Part shown: one piece after another, positions 1 through 8,492 of the stretch
Position numbering within the stretch: the stretch's first letter is position 1
How the letters are laid out: the number at the start of each line of letters is the position of its first letter
NCBI GenBank assembly: GCA_021731815.1
Contig: JAKFWO010000028.1
Span: 1-64,000, forward strand
DNA: 64,000 nucleotides
Direction: 5' to 3'
Source of the DNA: Hyphomonadaceae bacterium
GTDB taxonomy: Bacteria; Pseudomonadota; Alphaproteobacteria; Caulobacterales; Aquidulcibacteraceae
The notes under the pieces: generated by a model
Databases searched by the model: none
Seen by the model: the letters and a program-made list of their open reading frames with translations, nothing else
Told to the model about the DNA's origin: nothing
Translations under genes and position numbers: made by a program

Positions 1-25
1 GAAGAGAGACGGGGGGATTTGAACC
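1..25 (-). other. possible 3' end of a tRNA/tmRNA-like gene or att-site remnant
   Basis: Read on the minus strand, the first bases give a T-loop-like TTCAAAT followed by a run of C and a pyrimidine-rich acceptor-like end, as in the last 25 bases of many tRNA-Ser or tmRNA genes. The 5' half of the T stem does not pair well and no D arm or anticodon arm can be folded from the bases beyond it. It is therefore either a remnant, such as the attachment site left by an integrase that uses tRNA 3' ends, or a chance match. The window edge prevents a decision. Confidence 0.25.
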
Positions 26-362
26 AGTGTAATCGCGGCGTACAATGACCAGGCGAGCGGGCAAAGCGGTCAATCCGGATGAAATTCGAAGATACCCGGC
101 TTTGGGGATATTCGACCAGATTTTGGTGACGGCTCTTCGTCGCGCCCGACTTATGCGCAGCAATGAGCAGTCGTCCACCGTCTCGGCCCTCCCCGCCAAA
201 AGCATGGTTAATGGGGCTCTTGGGGAAAGTCGATGGCGACACCGACAAAGAAGATCGAAATTGCGCCGCTTTATAACACACCCGTTCGCCGGCGATGGCT
301 TGCAAAGCCGGTGCCGCTGCTCAAGAAAGAGCGGGGAATTTGTGAGGCTTCGGGAAAGCGCC
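26..362. other. gene-free stretch upstream of the acyl-CoA dehydrogenase
   Basis: An open frame runs through this stretch into the acyl-CoA dehydrogenase, but its translation is Arg-rich and low in conserved character. It does not resemble the family's N-terminus, so I treat it as non-coding. No convincing promoter, terminator or RNA was recognised. Confidence 0.5.
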
Positions 363-1532
363 ATGCGGATCGAACCATTCAACGAGATCGTCACTGCCTT
401 TCGCGAACAAATCGGGCGAATCTGTGCCCAATATGATGATTCTTTTTGGCTTGAAACCGATGAAAGCGGTGTTTTTCCCGAGCGCTTCGTCGCCGATATC
501 GCCAAAGCCGGCGTGCTTGGCGTCGCCATGCCCGAAATCTATGGGGGGCTGGGGCTTGGCCTCGTCGAGGCCGCGGCCATCATGCAGACCATATCGGGAT
601 CGGGTGCCGGGTTTTCGGGCGCGTCGGCGGTTCACCTCAACATTTTCGGCCCCAAGCCCATTGAAAAATTCGGCACCGAAGCCCAGCGCCAGGCATTTCT
701 GCCACCGCTGATCGCCGGGACCGACAAGATGTGTTTTGCCGTGACCGAGCCCAATTCCGGGCTCGACACGGCCAGTATCGAAACCAGGGCCGAACGCGAC
801 GGAGCCGGCTGGGTCATTTCGGGGCGCAAGATCTGGACAACCGGGGCCCAGCGCGCCAACCGCATCCTGCTCATCGCGCGCACCACCCCGCGCGACCAAT
901 GCCGCAAGCCGACCCAGGGGCTGACCCTGTTTTATGCGGACATGAATCGCGCGGCGATCGACGCGAAGCCAATTCCCAAAATGGGCCGCAAGGCGGTCGA
1001 GTGCAACACGCTGTTCATTGACGGGCTGCGGGTATCCGACGAGTCCCGCATCGGGGCCGAGGGCGAAGGATTCCGGATCCTGTTGTCAGGGCTCAACCCC
1101 GAGCGCGTCTTGTTCGCCGCCGAAGCCGTGGGGCTGGGTCAGGTGGCGCTGGCGCGGGCCGCCCGCTACGCCGGAGAGCGCGTGGTGTTTGGCCGGCCGA
1201 TCGGGATGAATCAGGGCGTGGCCCATCCTTTGGCCAGGGCCTGGGCGGAGCTGAGCGCCGCGGAGCTTCTCGTCTATAAGGCGGCGTCGCTGTTTGATGC
1301 GAATGCGGAATGTGGGGCCGAAGCCAATGCGGCGAAATATTTCGGTGCCGAGGCGGGGTTTCGTGCGTGCGAGGCCGCAGTGCTTGCCCATGGCGGCATG
1401 GGCTATGCGAAGGAATATCAGGTCGAGCGCTATATGCGCGAGGCCATGATCGCACGCATCGCGCCTGTTTCGCGGGAGATGATCCTGAACTATATTGCCG
1501 AGCGGGTGCTGGGACTGCCCAAATCCTATTGA
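363..1532 (+). CDS. acyl-CoA dehydrogenase family flavoprotein
   Basis: A 389-residue protein of normal length for the acyl-CoA dehydrogenase family, which uses FAD to oxidise acyl-CoA to enoyl-CoA and passes electrons to ETF. The N-terminal helical domain carries PEIYGGLGLG. The middle beta domain has the flavin-binding FAVTEPNSGLD and IWTTGA motifs. The C-terminal helical domain has the ALAHGGMGY-type segment and ends RVLGLPKSY. I start at the ATG at 363 because the family alignment begins there and the upstream in-frame codons look non-coding. The place where short- and medium-chain enzymes have the catalytic Glu of the EGT motif reads RIAPVS here, so the base may lie elsewhere or the substrate class may differ. 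The gene is monocistronic and converges on tolB, so its metabolic role cannot be inferred from neighbours. Confidence 0.88.
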   Translation: MRIEPFNEIVTAFREQIGRICAQYDDSFWLETDESGVFPERFVADIAKAGVLGVAMPEIYGGLGLGLVEAAAIMQTISGSGAGFSGASAVHLNIFGPKPIEKFGTEAQRQAFLPPLIAGTDKMCFAVTEPNSGLDTASIETRAERDGAGWVISGRKIWTTGAQRANRILLIARTTPRDQCRKPTQGLTLFYADMNRAAIDAKPIPKMGRKAVECNTLFIDGLRVSDESRIGAEGEGFRILLSGLNPERVLFAAEAVGLGQVALARAARYAGERVVFGRPIGMNQGVAHPLARAWAELSAAELLVYKAASLFDANAECGAEANAAKYFGAEAGFRACEAAVLAHGGMGYAKEYQVERYMREAMIARIAPVSREMILNYIAERVLGLPKSY

Positions 1533-1539
1533 AGTTTTG

Positions 1540-1557
1540 CCCCGCGACATCCCGGGG
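1540..1557. terminator. weak hairpin between the convergent acyl-CoA dehydrogenase and tolB
   Basis: A CCCCG/CGGGG stem of five pairs with an 8-base loop lies in the 33-base gap between the two convergent stop codons. There is no T-run, so it is at best a weak bidirectional terminator. Confidence 0.25.
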
Positions 1558-1565
1558 TCAGGACC

Positions 1566-2969
1566 TCACGGGAGCGGCGACCAATTGGGGTCGGAGGAAT
1601 TGCCGCCCGTGGGGACGATTTGCAGATTTCGACCGCGCAAATCGATGGACCACAATTTCGGGCCGGCCCCCGGCCCGTCCTCACGGAAAAAGATGATGAC
1701 GCGGCCATTGGGGGCCCAGTCCGGACCCTCCACCAGATAGCCTTCGGTCAAAAGGCGCTCGTCCTTGCCATCCGGACTCATGACGCCGATGTAAAACCGG
1801 CCATTGAGCTGCTTGGTGAAGGCCACGAGGTCGCCGCGCGGCGACCAGACCGGTGTTGAATATCGCCCGTCGCCCGAGCTGATCCGCTCTATCGCGCTGC
1901 CATCGGCTTCCATCACGAATAATTGGCTCGATCCCGAGCGGTCGGAATTGAACACGATCCGTTTGCCGTCCGGAGAAAAGGAGGGCGAAGTGTCAATGCC
2001 CGGATCGTTCGTGATCCGCGTATTTTCCCGCGTTTGCAGATTGAACAGGTGAATTTCGGAATTGCCGTCGTGATCGACGCTCATGACCAGCAGGCGGCCG
2101 TCTGGCGAAAACCGCGGCGCGTAACTCATCTTGAAATTCCCGAGGATTTCCTGACGCCCGGTCTCGATATTGAGCAAATAGACCCGCGGCTTGCCGCCCG
2201 ACAGGGACAGATAGGTGATCTGCTGGCCAGAGGGGCTGAAGCGCGGCGTGAGCACGAGATCGCCCGGCACAGGCAACGGGCTGGGATTGGCACCGTCCTG
2301 ATCCATGATGGTCAGGCGCTTGCGGATCTGCGTGCGCGGTCCGCTCTCGGAGACCAAAACGATCCGGGTATCGAAATAGCCCTTGTCGCCCGTAATGCGC
2401 GCATAGACCGTATCGGCAATATTATGGGCGATCTTGCGCCAGTTCTCCGACGATGGCGTTCCGATCGACAGCCCCTCCTGGGCGGAGCTTTCGACCAGAT
2501 TCACGAGCTTGCCGGCCACGATGTCCCACAGATAAAACTCGGCCGTCAGCCGGTTATTGGCAGCGACTTCGACCTTGCCAAGCACGAGGGCCTGGGCGGA
2601 AATCGCCCGCCAATCGGCAAAGACCGGCTCGGAATCCACGCCGGCGCGGACATCGAGAAAGGCTTTCGGGTCGATGGCCTTGAAAAGCCCCGAGCGTGCC
2701 AGATCCGCGCGCACCACCCTGGCGATATCCGCACCGATCTTGCTGACCGCGCCATCCGGGCCCTTGAAATCGGGGATGGCGATCGGCATCGGATCGACAT
2801 TGCCCTCGGTGACATCGATCCTCAATTGCGCGAAAGCCTGTGGGGCGAGCGCCAGTCCCCATGCGGCGGACAAAATGGCCAGGACGGCGAAGAGCCGGGT
2901 CCAAATCCGTGTCGGGACTTCGCTTTTATTCGAACGCAGCGCCCGAACGCGAGGTAAATTGTTCATCAT
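1566..2969 (-). CDS. tolB: Tol-Pal system beta-propeller protein TolB
   Basis: A periplasmic protein of about 467 residues that joins the TolQRA motor to the outer-membrane lipoprotein Pal and supports outer-membrane constriction at division. A signal peptide covers residues 1-47 and ends APQAFA before QLRIDV. The N-terminal TolB domain follows, with IPDF and the D-x-ARSGLF-type segment. Then come WD40-like beta-propeller blades with the repeated [17 protein letters not shown] and WSPRG motifs. Three ATG codons lie in a row at 2972, 2969 and 2966; the SD sequence GGAG sits 7 bases before the second, which I chose. It is the last gene of a tolQRAB operon. The pal gene that normally follows is missing, and the next gene is convergent. 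Confidence 0.95.
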   Translation of the reverse strand: MMNNLPRVRALRSNKSEVPTRIWTRLFAVLAILSAAWGLALAPQAFAQLRIDVTEGNVDPMPIAIPDFKGPDGAVSKIGADIARVVRADLARSGLFKAIDPKAFLDVRAGVDSEPVFADWRAISAQALVLGKVEVAANNRLTAEFYLWDIVAGKLVNLVESSAQEGLSIGTPSSENWRKIAHNIADTVYARITGDKGYFDTRIVLVSESGPRTQIRKRLTIMDQDGANPSPLPVPGDLVLTPRFSPSGQQITYLSLSGGKPRVYLLNIETGRQEILGNFKMSYAPRFSPDGRLLVMSVDHDGNSEIHLFNLQTRENTRITNDPGIDTSPSFSPDGKRIVFNSDRSGSSQLFVMEADGSAIERISSGDGRYSTPVWSPRGDLVAFTKQLNGRFYIGVMSPDGKDERLLTEGYLVEGPDWAPNGRVIIFFREDGPGAGPKLWSIDLRGRNLQIVPTGGNSSDPNWSPLP

Positions 2970-3033
2970 CATCCTTCTCCGACAAACCCAGTCCGGTCGA
3001 TGCGTCGTTCTGGCCCCGGCCTGATCATCTGCT

Positions 3034-3897
3034 TCAGGGAACAAAACGCATGTCAAGAATCTTCCATTCATTGTAGCGATCCTGCGCCTCGGGGGGCAGG
3101 CGGTAGGGCGCGCAGACGCGGGCTGCACGCAACGCATTTTCAATCGCGACCAGCATAGGCCGGTCCCCATAAGGCGGAGTGGCGGGTGAAACGAGGCGTG
3201 GATCCCCGTCAAGGGCACCGGAGGGTGTCAGCCGCACCCTTATGGTCACGATCAGCCGCTGATATTGCGGCTGCTCGTCCGGCTTGCGCCAGCAGCGCAC
3301 CATTTGGGCGAGGATATAGTCCTGGATCGTTGCCGTCAGGCCGGTCGCCTGGCCAATCGCCGGCCGCGGGCGTTCGGGCGAGGTCGCGGCACGGCGCGTC
3401 GGCGGTTTTTCCGGCACCTGCGTGCTTCCACTGCCCTTTTTGTCCTTGATGATTTTTGAAATGGCATCGAGATCAAAATCGTCCGAATCCGCCGGGCGTT
3501 CGGCGGTGGGTTCCTTGACGTCAAAGCGGGGATCGGTCACCGCCGGATCGTCCTGCGGGACGGGTTCGGGCTCGGCAATGGCACCCAATGGGGCTTCTGC
3601 GGCTCCGGCCTCGGGTTCATTGCCCTCGCCTTCGACCGGCACGGGATCGCCCACCAGGATTTCGGGCGCGGGTGTGGCCGGATCAACCTTGACGATATTG
3701 GTGTATTCGTCGAGCGTTACCAGTGCCACCGGAACGCTTGGAATGGTCCCGACCGGAACCAGCGCCTCCTGCAGGCGCCAGGCGAAAAACACGAAGACCG
3801 CCGCATGAAGCACGAAGGACGCTGCCCAGCCCGGATTGACCGGCCGGCGGGCGGCGTTTTTGGTCGGGCGTTCGGCGGTTAAAGGGGGCCTGGCCAT
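3034..3897 (-). CDS. tolA: TolA-like energy transducer of the Tol system
   Basis: A 287-residue inner-membrane-anchored protein of the TolA/TonB class, which spans the periplasm and couples the TolQR proton motor to TolB/Pal. A single membrane segment lies at about residues 23-41 and contains the S-x3-H motif (S27, H31) typical of TolA and TonB. A Pro/Glu/Asp-rich linker follows at about 60-185. A C-terminal domain from about residue 190 has [13 protein letters not shown] and a final [12 protein letters not shown]. The position between tolR (9-base gap) and tolB is the main support for TolA rather than TonB. The linker lacks the long Ala/Lys coiled helix of E. coli TolA, as is usual in alphaproteobacteria. 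Confidence 0.9.
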   Translation of the reverse strand: MARPPLTAERPTKNAARRPVNPGWAASFVLHAAVFVFFAWRLQEALVPVGTIPSVPVALVTLDEYTNIVKVDPATPAPEILVGDPVPVEGEGNEPEAGAAEAPLGAIAEPEPVPQDDPAVTDPRFDVKEPTAERPADSDDFDLDAISKIIKDKKGSGSTQVPEKPPTRRAATSPERPRPAIGQATGLTATIQDYILAQMVRCWRKPDEQPQYQRLIVTIRVRLTPSGALDGDPRLVSPATPPYGDRPMLVAIENALRAARVCAPYRLPPEAQDRYNEWKILDMRFVP

Positions 3898-3906
3898 GGG
3901 TATGAT

Positions 3907-4359
3907 TTATCGTGTGGCCGCAGATTGTGCGTCAAGCGGGTCCGTTACCAGCGCCAGATTACGAAATCCGGCACCATTGGCGGCGGCCATCACCTCAGCC
4001 ACCTGGGAATAAGCGGCGCGGCCATCGGCGCGGACAAAGATCTTTTGGCTCTCGCCGGCCTCGGCCACGGCTTTGAGCTTTTCGGCAAATTCGGCACCGG
4101 CGACTTCCAGCGACTGGATGAACACCCGCCCGTCGGCGCGCACCGTGATCGTCACCGGCTGGGTGTTGGATTCGAGCGAGGCGGAATCGGTTTTGGGCAA
4201 TTCCACCTCGACGCCGGTCGTCAGCAAGGGTGCGGTCACCATGAAAATGACCAGCAGCACCAGAACGACATCGACAAAGGGCGTGACATTGATGTTGGAA
4301 TTGAGCGCGCGGCGGGCACGACCCCGTGCGCGGGGAGATCGATCTGGCGACATGCCCAT
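3907..4359 (-). CDS. tolR: TolR, ExbD-family motor protein
   Basis: A 150-residue ExbD/TolR family protein and part of the proton-driven TolQR motor. It has a basic cytoplasmic N-terminus, the NINVTPFVDVVLVLLVIFMV transmembrane helix with the proton-carrying Asp at residue 30, and a periplasmic domain ending with the VTDP motif. The start ATG overlaps the tolQ stop by one base (shared position 4359), which implies translational coupling and fixes the start. TolA follows after 9 bases. Confidence 0.95.
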   Translation of the reverse strand: MGMSPDRSPRARGRARRALNSNINVTPFVDVVLVLLVIFMVTAPLLTTGVEVELPKTDSASLESNTQPVTITVRADGRVFIQSLEVAGAEFAEKLKAVAEAGESQKIFVRADGRAAYSQVAEVMAAANGAGFRNLALVTDPLDAQSAATR

Positions 4360-5168
4360 CAGCGTGGACCCTCACCGCTCAGCCTGCGGCCCATGCGCAG
4401 CACCAGCTCCTGGGAGAAATGGTCGAGTCCCGTGGCAAAGCGGCCGATATCGGTGGAAAATTTATTATAGAATATCCCCGCCGGGATGGCCGCGAACAGG
4501 CCGATCGCGGTGGCGGCGAGCGCTTCTGCGATGCCGGGCGCGACCACGGCGAGGCTGGTGTCCTGGGCGGCCGCGATCGACTGGAACGAATTCATGATCC
4601 CCCAGACGGTGCCGAACAGGCCGACAAAGGGTGCGGAGGATCCAATCGTCGCCAGCACGCCAAGGCCGTTTTCCAACCGCAGGGCCTCCCGGTCAACTGC
4701 CCCGGTCGCAGCCTTTTCGGCGCGCTCAATGGCGTGACGCATGGCGGTTTCGCTGCCACCGGCCCGCTGGGACTCCCGCCACTCGCGCGAGGCGGCCATG
4801 AAGATGCGCGCAACACTGTCATTGGTGGCCGGCTTGCGCGCGGGGTCGGACAATTCGTCTGTGAGGCGGCCCGACCAGATACCCTCTTCGGTCAAACGTG
4901 CCCGGCGTCGCGCGCCGCCAAGCTCCAGTTCCTTGTTGAAGATGATGGCCCATGTCCACAGGCTGGCAAATAACAGCCCGACCATGATGACCTGAACGAC
5001 CAGATCGGCCCCCAGGAACATTCCGACCAGTGAGAAATCCACCGGCGTGCTTTCGCGACTGACCACGGGCGCGCCGGAAGTTTGCACTGAATTGACGCGA
5101 AGCAGGGAGGGCAAAAACTGATCGATGGGGGAGAACAGATTGCCCGGAAATATAAGATTGAATGTCAT
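4359..5168 (-). CDS. tolQ: TolQ, ExbB/MotA-family motor protein
   Basis: A 269-residue ExbB/TolQ family inner-membrane proton-channel protein. The first membrane segment is MFLGADLVVQVIMVGLLFASLWTWAIIF, and a cytoplasmic helical region follows. Two closely spaced C-terminal membrane segments carry the conserved SSAPFVGLFGTVWGIM and AEALAATAIGLFAAIPA motifs. The first 45 residues extend beyond the usual TolQ start and contain a short hydrophobic stretch, so the true start may be further in. It is first in the tolQRAB operon; the ybgC thioesterase gene that commonly precedes it is not present. Confidence 0.93.
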   Translation of the reverse strand: MTFNLIFPGNLFSPIDQFLPSLLRVNSVQTSGAPVVSRESTPVDFSLVGMFLGADLVVQVIMVGLLFASLWTWAIIFNKELELGGARRRARLTEEGIWSGRLTDELSDPARKPATNDSVARIFMAASREWRESQRAGGSETAMRHAIERAEKAATGAVDREALRLENGLGVLATIGSSAPFVGLFGTVWGIMNSFQSIAAAQDTSLAVVAPGIAEALAATAIGLFAAIPAGIFYNKFSTDIGRFATGLDHFSQELVLRMGRRLSGEGPR

Positions 5169-5547
5169 GGCCTTGCCTTCGGCTCCCCCGGTGATGGTCC
5201 AATTGCTGTTTATATCGTCCGTTTCCGTCGATCAGACAGAGCCGGCTGAATTCGGGCACGCCACTCACAGCCGAAAAGCGAAGCCCAAGGGTGTTTCACC
5301 GCTCGCAGCGCTTGCAACAGGAAAGCGCTTATTCGAAATTGTGGAAAAAGGGAACTCAAGCGGTTGTTTTGCGGAGCAGCTCATTCCGTAGAACCTCTCC
5401 TTCGCCCCCGAAATGGCGAAATCATGGCGAAAATGCGCGACGACTTTGCGACGGTGTTGATTTATAACGCACAATCACGATGAGATTGCTGAAAATTCAC
5501 ATGCGCGGCGCGATCATTTCGTATGCCGCCTGCGCCGGAGGTACACC
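5169..5547. other. divergent intergenic region between tolQ and the GNAT gene
   Basis: Some 380 bases lie between two divergent starts and must hold the promoters for the tol operon (minus) and the acetyltransferase (plus). Several short frames exist but none has a ribosome site plus a recognisable product. I could not place a confident -35/-10 pair. Confidence 0.5.
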
Positions 5548-6126
5548 TTGTTTCTGCGACGCGAAGCAGCGGGATCTGTCTGGCCCCTGATCGCCGGCGA
5601 TGGTGTGCGTCTCCGCTGCCCAAAGGCCGGGGATTATGCACAATGGGCGGAATTGCGCGGGCGTTCACGCGCCTTTCTTGAGCCATGGGAACCGGCATGG
5701 GCCGCGGATGAATTGTCGCGCGCCGCCTTTCAGCGCCGGCTCAAGCGCTATGACGAGGAATTCCGGGCCGGCCGGGTGCAGCCTTTCTTTATCTTCAGCG
5801 CCGATGGCGGCCAATTGATGGGCGGGCTTACCTTGTCGCAAATCCATCGGGGCGTCGTGCAAAGTGCGGGCCTCGGTTATTGGATGGGCGAAGACTTTGC
5901 CGGCCGTGGCCACATGAAAGCCGCTGTCATGGCGGTCATCCGCCATGCCTTTGATACCCTGGCGCTCCACCGCCTGAATGCCGCGTGTCAGCCGCATAAT
6001 ATGCGGTCGCGCGGACTTCTGGCCCGGGCGGGTTTTGTCGAGGAGGGCTTTGCGCGGGCCTATCTGCGCATCGACGGCCAATGGCGCGATCATGTGCTTT
6101 ACGGGCTCGTCAATCCTCACAATTAA
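5548..6126 (+). CDS. GNAT N-acetyltransferase, RimJ/RimL-like
   Basis: A 192-residue acetyltransferase of the GNAT superfamily, closest in plan to RimJ/RimL, which acetylate N-termini of ribosomal proteins or other amines from acetyl-CoA. The GLGYWMGEDFAGRGHMKAAV stretch contains the acetyl-CoA pyrophosphate-binding loop, and NAACQPHNMRSRGLLARAGF is the C-terminal family motif. The start is a TTG preceded by GGAGGT with a 5-base spacer, and no better in-frame start exists. The gene is divergent from tolQ, and the next gene begins nearly 190 bases downstream, so it is probably monocistronic. The substrate cannot be told from sequence. Confidence 0.85.
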   Translation: MFLRREAAGSVWPLIAGDGVRLRCPKAGDYAQWAELRGRSRAFLEPWEPAWAADELSRAAFQRRLKRYDEEFRAGRVQPFFIFSADGGQLMGGLTLSQIHRGVVQSAGLGYWMGEDFAGRGHMKAAVMAVIRHAFDTLALHRLNAACQPHNMRSRGLLARAGFVEEGFARAYLRIDGQWRDHVLYGLVNPHN

Positions 6127-6130
6127 CCTC

Positions 6131-6163
6131 CAAATCCGGCCCCAAATCTGGCCCCAAATCCGG
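6131..6163 (+). repeat. 12-bp tandem repeat, 2.75 copies
   Basis: The unit CAAATCYGGCCC is repeated head to tail directly after the acetyltransferase stop (copies at 6131, 6143 and a partial copy at 6155). It is too short to assign a role and looks like simple slippage. Confidence 0.75.
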
Positions 6164-6313
6164 AATAACGATAAATCTTTCTGATTTGCCATGAAGTCAT
6201 CGGCGCTCCGGACTGGACTGGGGTCCGGTTCCGTGCTTTTCCGGAGGGCCTGCCGACAGGCGGCGTGAATCCTTTCGGTGCCGGAACCCGGCCAAACATA
6301 TGACGGATAGAGT

Positions 6314-7084
6314 GTGAGCGATTCATCGTTTGAAAAGGAAGTCGACGAAAGCCTTCGCGAGGATCGCGCGTCATCCCTGTGGAAGAAATGGGGCGGAACC
6401 GTGATCGCCGCTTTGGCGGGCATCGTTCTTGTCGTGGCTGGCTTTGAAGTCAATCGCGCCTTGACCACGCGCGCCGCAGATCTGGCTGCTGACCAATATG
6501 CCGAGGCGAGCAAGGCCGCCGCCGAGGGCAAATGGAAAGAGGCCGGTGACAAATTCGCACGCCTTACGAAATCGGCTCCGCAAGGATATCGCATCCTTGC
6601 CGCCCATCAATATGCGGCTGCCCTGCTCGAACAGGGCAAGAAGGACGAAGCGATCAAGGTGTTTGAGGATGCGGCCGGCAAATCAAAAGGTCTGTGGAGC
6701 GATCTCGCGCGCCTGAAGCTGGCTTATCTGCAAGCCGATGAGAAAAATATCGCCGGGCTCGAGGAAATTCTCCGCCCGCTGCTGGCGGGCAAAGACAGCG
6801 CCCTGAAAATGAATGCGCGCGATCTGATCGCCGCCAAGGCGCTGGCTTCGGGCGATCTCAAACGGGCCGAAAGTGAATATCGCCTGCTGAAGCTTGCGCC
6901 GGACGCGCCATCCGGCGTGCGCCAATCGGCCGAAATCGGGCTGGCGGTGATTGCGCGGGACCGCCCTGCAAATGCTGCGACCGGGACCGGGGCCGGGACT
7001 GCTTCTGGCCCCACATTTCCCGCAGCCGGATCAACACCCGCACCCGGGGCGAAAACAGAAGCGCCGAAAGCAGCAAAGCCATGA
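6314..7084 (+). CDS. YfgM-like tetratricopeptide membrane protein
   Basis: A 256-residue membrane-anchored protein of the YfgM family (SecYEG-ancillary, periplasmic chaperone network). Residues 1-23 are cytoplasmic and start MSDSSFEKEVDESLREDR, the family hallmark. A membrane helix lies at about 28-45 (TVIAALAGIVLVVAGF). A periplasmic TPR-like helical array fills about 55-210, and a Pro/Ala/Gly-rich tail ends the protein. GTG at 6314 is used as start. The stop overlaps the bamB start as ATGA, so the two are co-translated; yfgM-bamB adjacency is widely conserved and supports a role in outer-membrane protein traffic. Confidence 0.88.
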   Translation: MSDSSFEKEVDESLREDRASSLWKKWGGTVIAALAGIVLVVAGFEVNRALTTRAADLAADQYAEASKAAAEGKWKEAGDKFARLTKSAPQGYRILAAHQYAAALLEQGKKDEAIKVFEDAAGKSKGLWSDLARLKLAYLQADEKNIAGLEEILRPLLAGKDSALKMNARDLIAAKALASGDLKRAESEYRLLKLAPDAPSGVRQSAEIGLAVIARDRPANAATGTGAGTASGPTFPAAGSTPAPGAKTEAPKAAKP

Positions 7085-8463
7085 CGGATTATCCCCCGAA
7101 TTTCGCTCCGGCGCGATCAAAGCGTCAGACGCGCGGTATCATGGCCGCCAGTGCGCTGGTGGCGTTTGCATTTCTGCCGGCATGTTCGCTGTTTTCGGGA
7201 ATTGGCAGAAAGCCGAATCCCGAGCTCGCCAAAGCCGGCCGGCTCAGCCTTGCCAGCGCCGAGGAAATCATCGCGCCGTCTGACGAGCTGGCGCAAAAGC
7301 CGATCCTCTTGCCCAATCCGGTCACCAATCCCGATTGGGCGCAACCTGGCGGACGGGCCGACGGCCTCAACGGCAATCTCGCGGGGCCCGGCAGTTTCAG
7401 GACACAATGGCGGATTGATGCAGGGGCCGGCACCGAAACGACGCGTGGCCTGGTCGCACCGCCGATCATCGCCGATGGCCGGATCTTTGTGCTCGATTCC
7501 GAGCATGTCCTGCGCAGCTTCGACGCCCAAACCGGTGCCGAGGGACTGAGGGTCAAGTTTCGTGCCTCGCTCAAGCGTGATAAATTCGCTTTTGGCGGCG
7601 GGCTGGCTTCTGGCGACGGAAAGATCTTCGTGGTCACCGGCTATGGCGGCGTTATCGCCATCGACGCCAAAACCGGCACGGAAATCTGGAAACGCGAATT
7701 CCCCGCCCCTTTCCAGACCGCTCCGTTGTTTCTGACCGACCGGCTCTATGTCATCGCCAATGACAGCGAGCTTCTGGCCCTGAATGCCCGCACCGGGACC
7801 AATATCTGGGGCAGCCGCGCCATTGCCGAACCCGCGCGGGTGCTGGGTGCCAGCAGCCCGGCCGGGACAGCTGACATCATCCTTGCGCCGTTCCCCTCGG
7901 GCGAGCTGGTGGCCTATTTGCCGGCCAATGGGCGGCGCCTGTGGTCGGACGCCCTGACCCGCTCGGGCAAATTCACGCCCCTGTCGGAAATCAATGACAT
8001 TGCGGGTCGGCCGGTGATCGATCGCGGCCTTGTCTTTGCGGCCTCGCAATCGGGCGTCATCGTGGCGATCGATCTGCGCACCGGCGACCGTAAATGGGAA
8101 AAATCCACGGGTTCGATCCAGACCCCGGCGGTGGTGGGCGAATATGTGTTCGCGCTCACCATTGACAGCCAGGTCCTCGCAATGGACCGTGAAAGCGGCA
8201 AAATCTACTGGACCACCCAATTGCGTCGCTTCGACAAGGAGAAGAAGCGCAAGGGCCGCATCACCTGGACCGGGCCGCTGGTGGCCGGAGGACGGTTGAT
8301 CGTGATCTCGTCCGAGGGCGAAATGGCCGCCTTGTCGCCGAAAGACGGCGCGGTGCTTGAAACGAAGGAACTTGACAGCCCGGCCTTCATTCCGCCCTTT
8401 GCGGCCCAGGGCCGGCTGTTTGTGCTGACCGACAGTGCCCGGCTCTACGCTTTCGGGCCCTGA
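7081..8463 (+). CDS. bamB: BamB outer-membrane assembly lipoprotein
   Basis: A 460-residue PQQ-like beta-propeller lipoprotein, a component of the BAM complex that inserts beta-barrels into the outer membrane. The lipobox LPAC places the lipidated Cys at residue 35 after a hydrophobic signal. Propeller blades follow with the repeated pattern of D-x-x-T-G-x-x-x-W (for example DAKTGTEIWKREF, DLRTGDRKWEKS and DRESGKIYWTTQL). The 4-base overlap with yfgM fixes the ATG. In most relatives the next gene is der (engA); here a nitrilase follows after 29 bases instead. Confidence 0.92.
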   Translation: MTDYPPNFAPARSKRQTRGIMAASALVAFAFLPACSLFSGIGRKPNPELAKAGRLSLASAEEIIAPSDELAQKPILLPNPVTNPDWAQPGGRADGLNGNLAGPGSFRTQWRIDAGAGTETTRGLVAPPIIADGRIFVLDSEHVLRSFDAQTGAEGLRVKFRASLKRDKFAFGGGLASGDGKIFVVTGYGGVIAIDAKTGTEIWKREFPAPFQTAPLFLTDRLYVIANDSELLALNARTGTNIWGSRAIAEPARVLGASSPAGTADIILAPFPSGELVAYLPANGRRLWSDALTRSGKFTPLSEINDIAGRPVIDRGLVFAASQSGVIVAIDLRTGDRKWEKSTGSIQTPAVVGEYVFALTIDSQVLAMDRESGKIYWTTQLRRFDKEKKRKGRITWTGPLVAGGRLIVISSEGEMAALSPKDGAVLETKELDSPAFIPPFAAQGRLFVLTDSARLYAFGP

Positions 8464-8492
8464 AGAGATCGCCCCTGGCGGATGTCCTGACC

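Noticed and set aside
45-362. N-terminal extension of the acyl-CoA dehydrogenase frame
   Set aside because: The frame is open but the translation is Arg-rich and unlike any acyl-CoA dehydrogenase N-terminus; the ATG at 363 gives the normal length.
1923-2957. 344-codon plus-strand frame opposite tolB
   Set aside because: It is the antisense shadow of tolB; the translation shows no domain and tolB is certain.
5265-5474. 69-codon minus-strand frame between tolQ and the acetyltransferase gene
   Set aside because: No ribosome site, no hydrophobic or conserved pattern, and its position overlaps the expected promoters.
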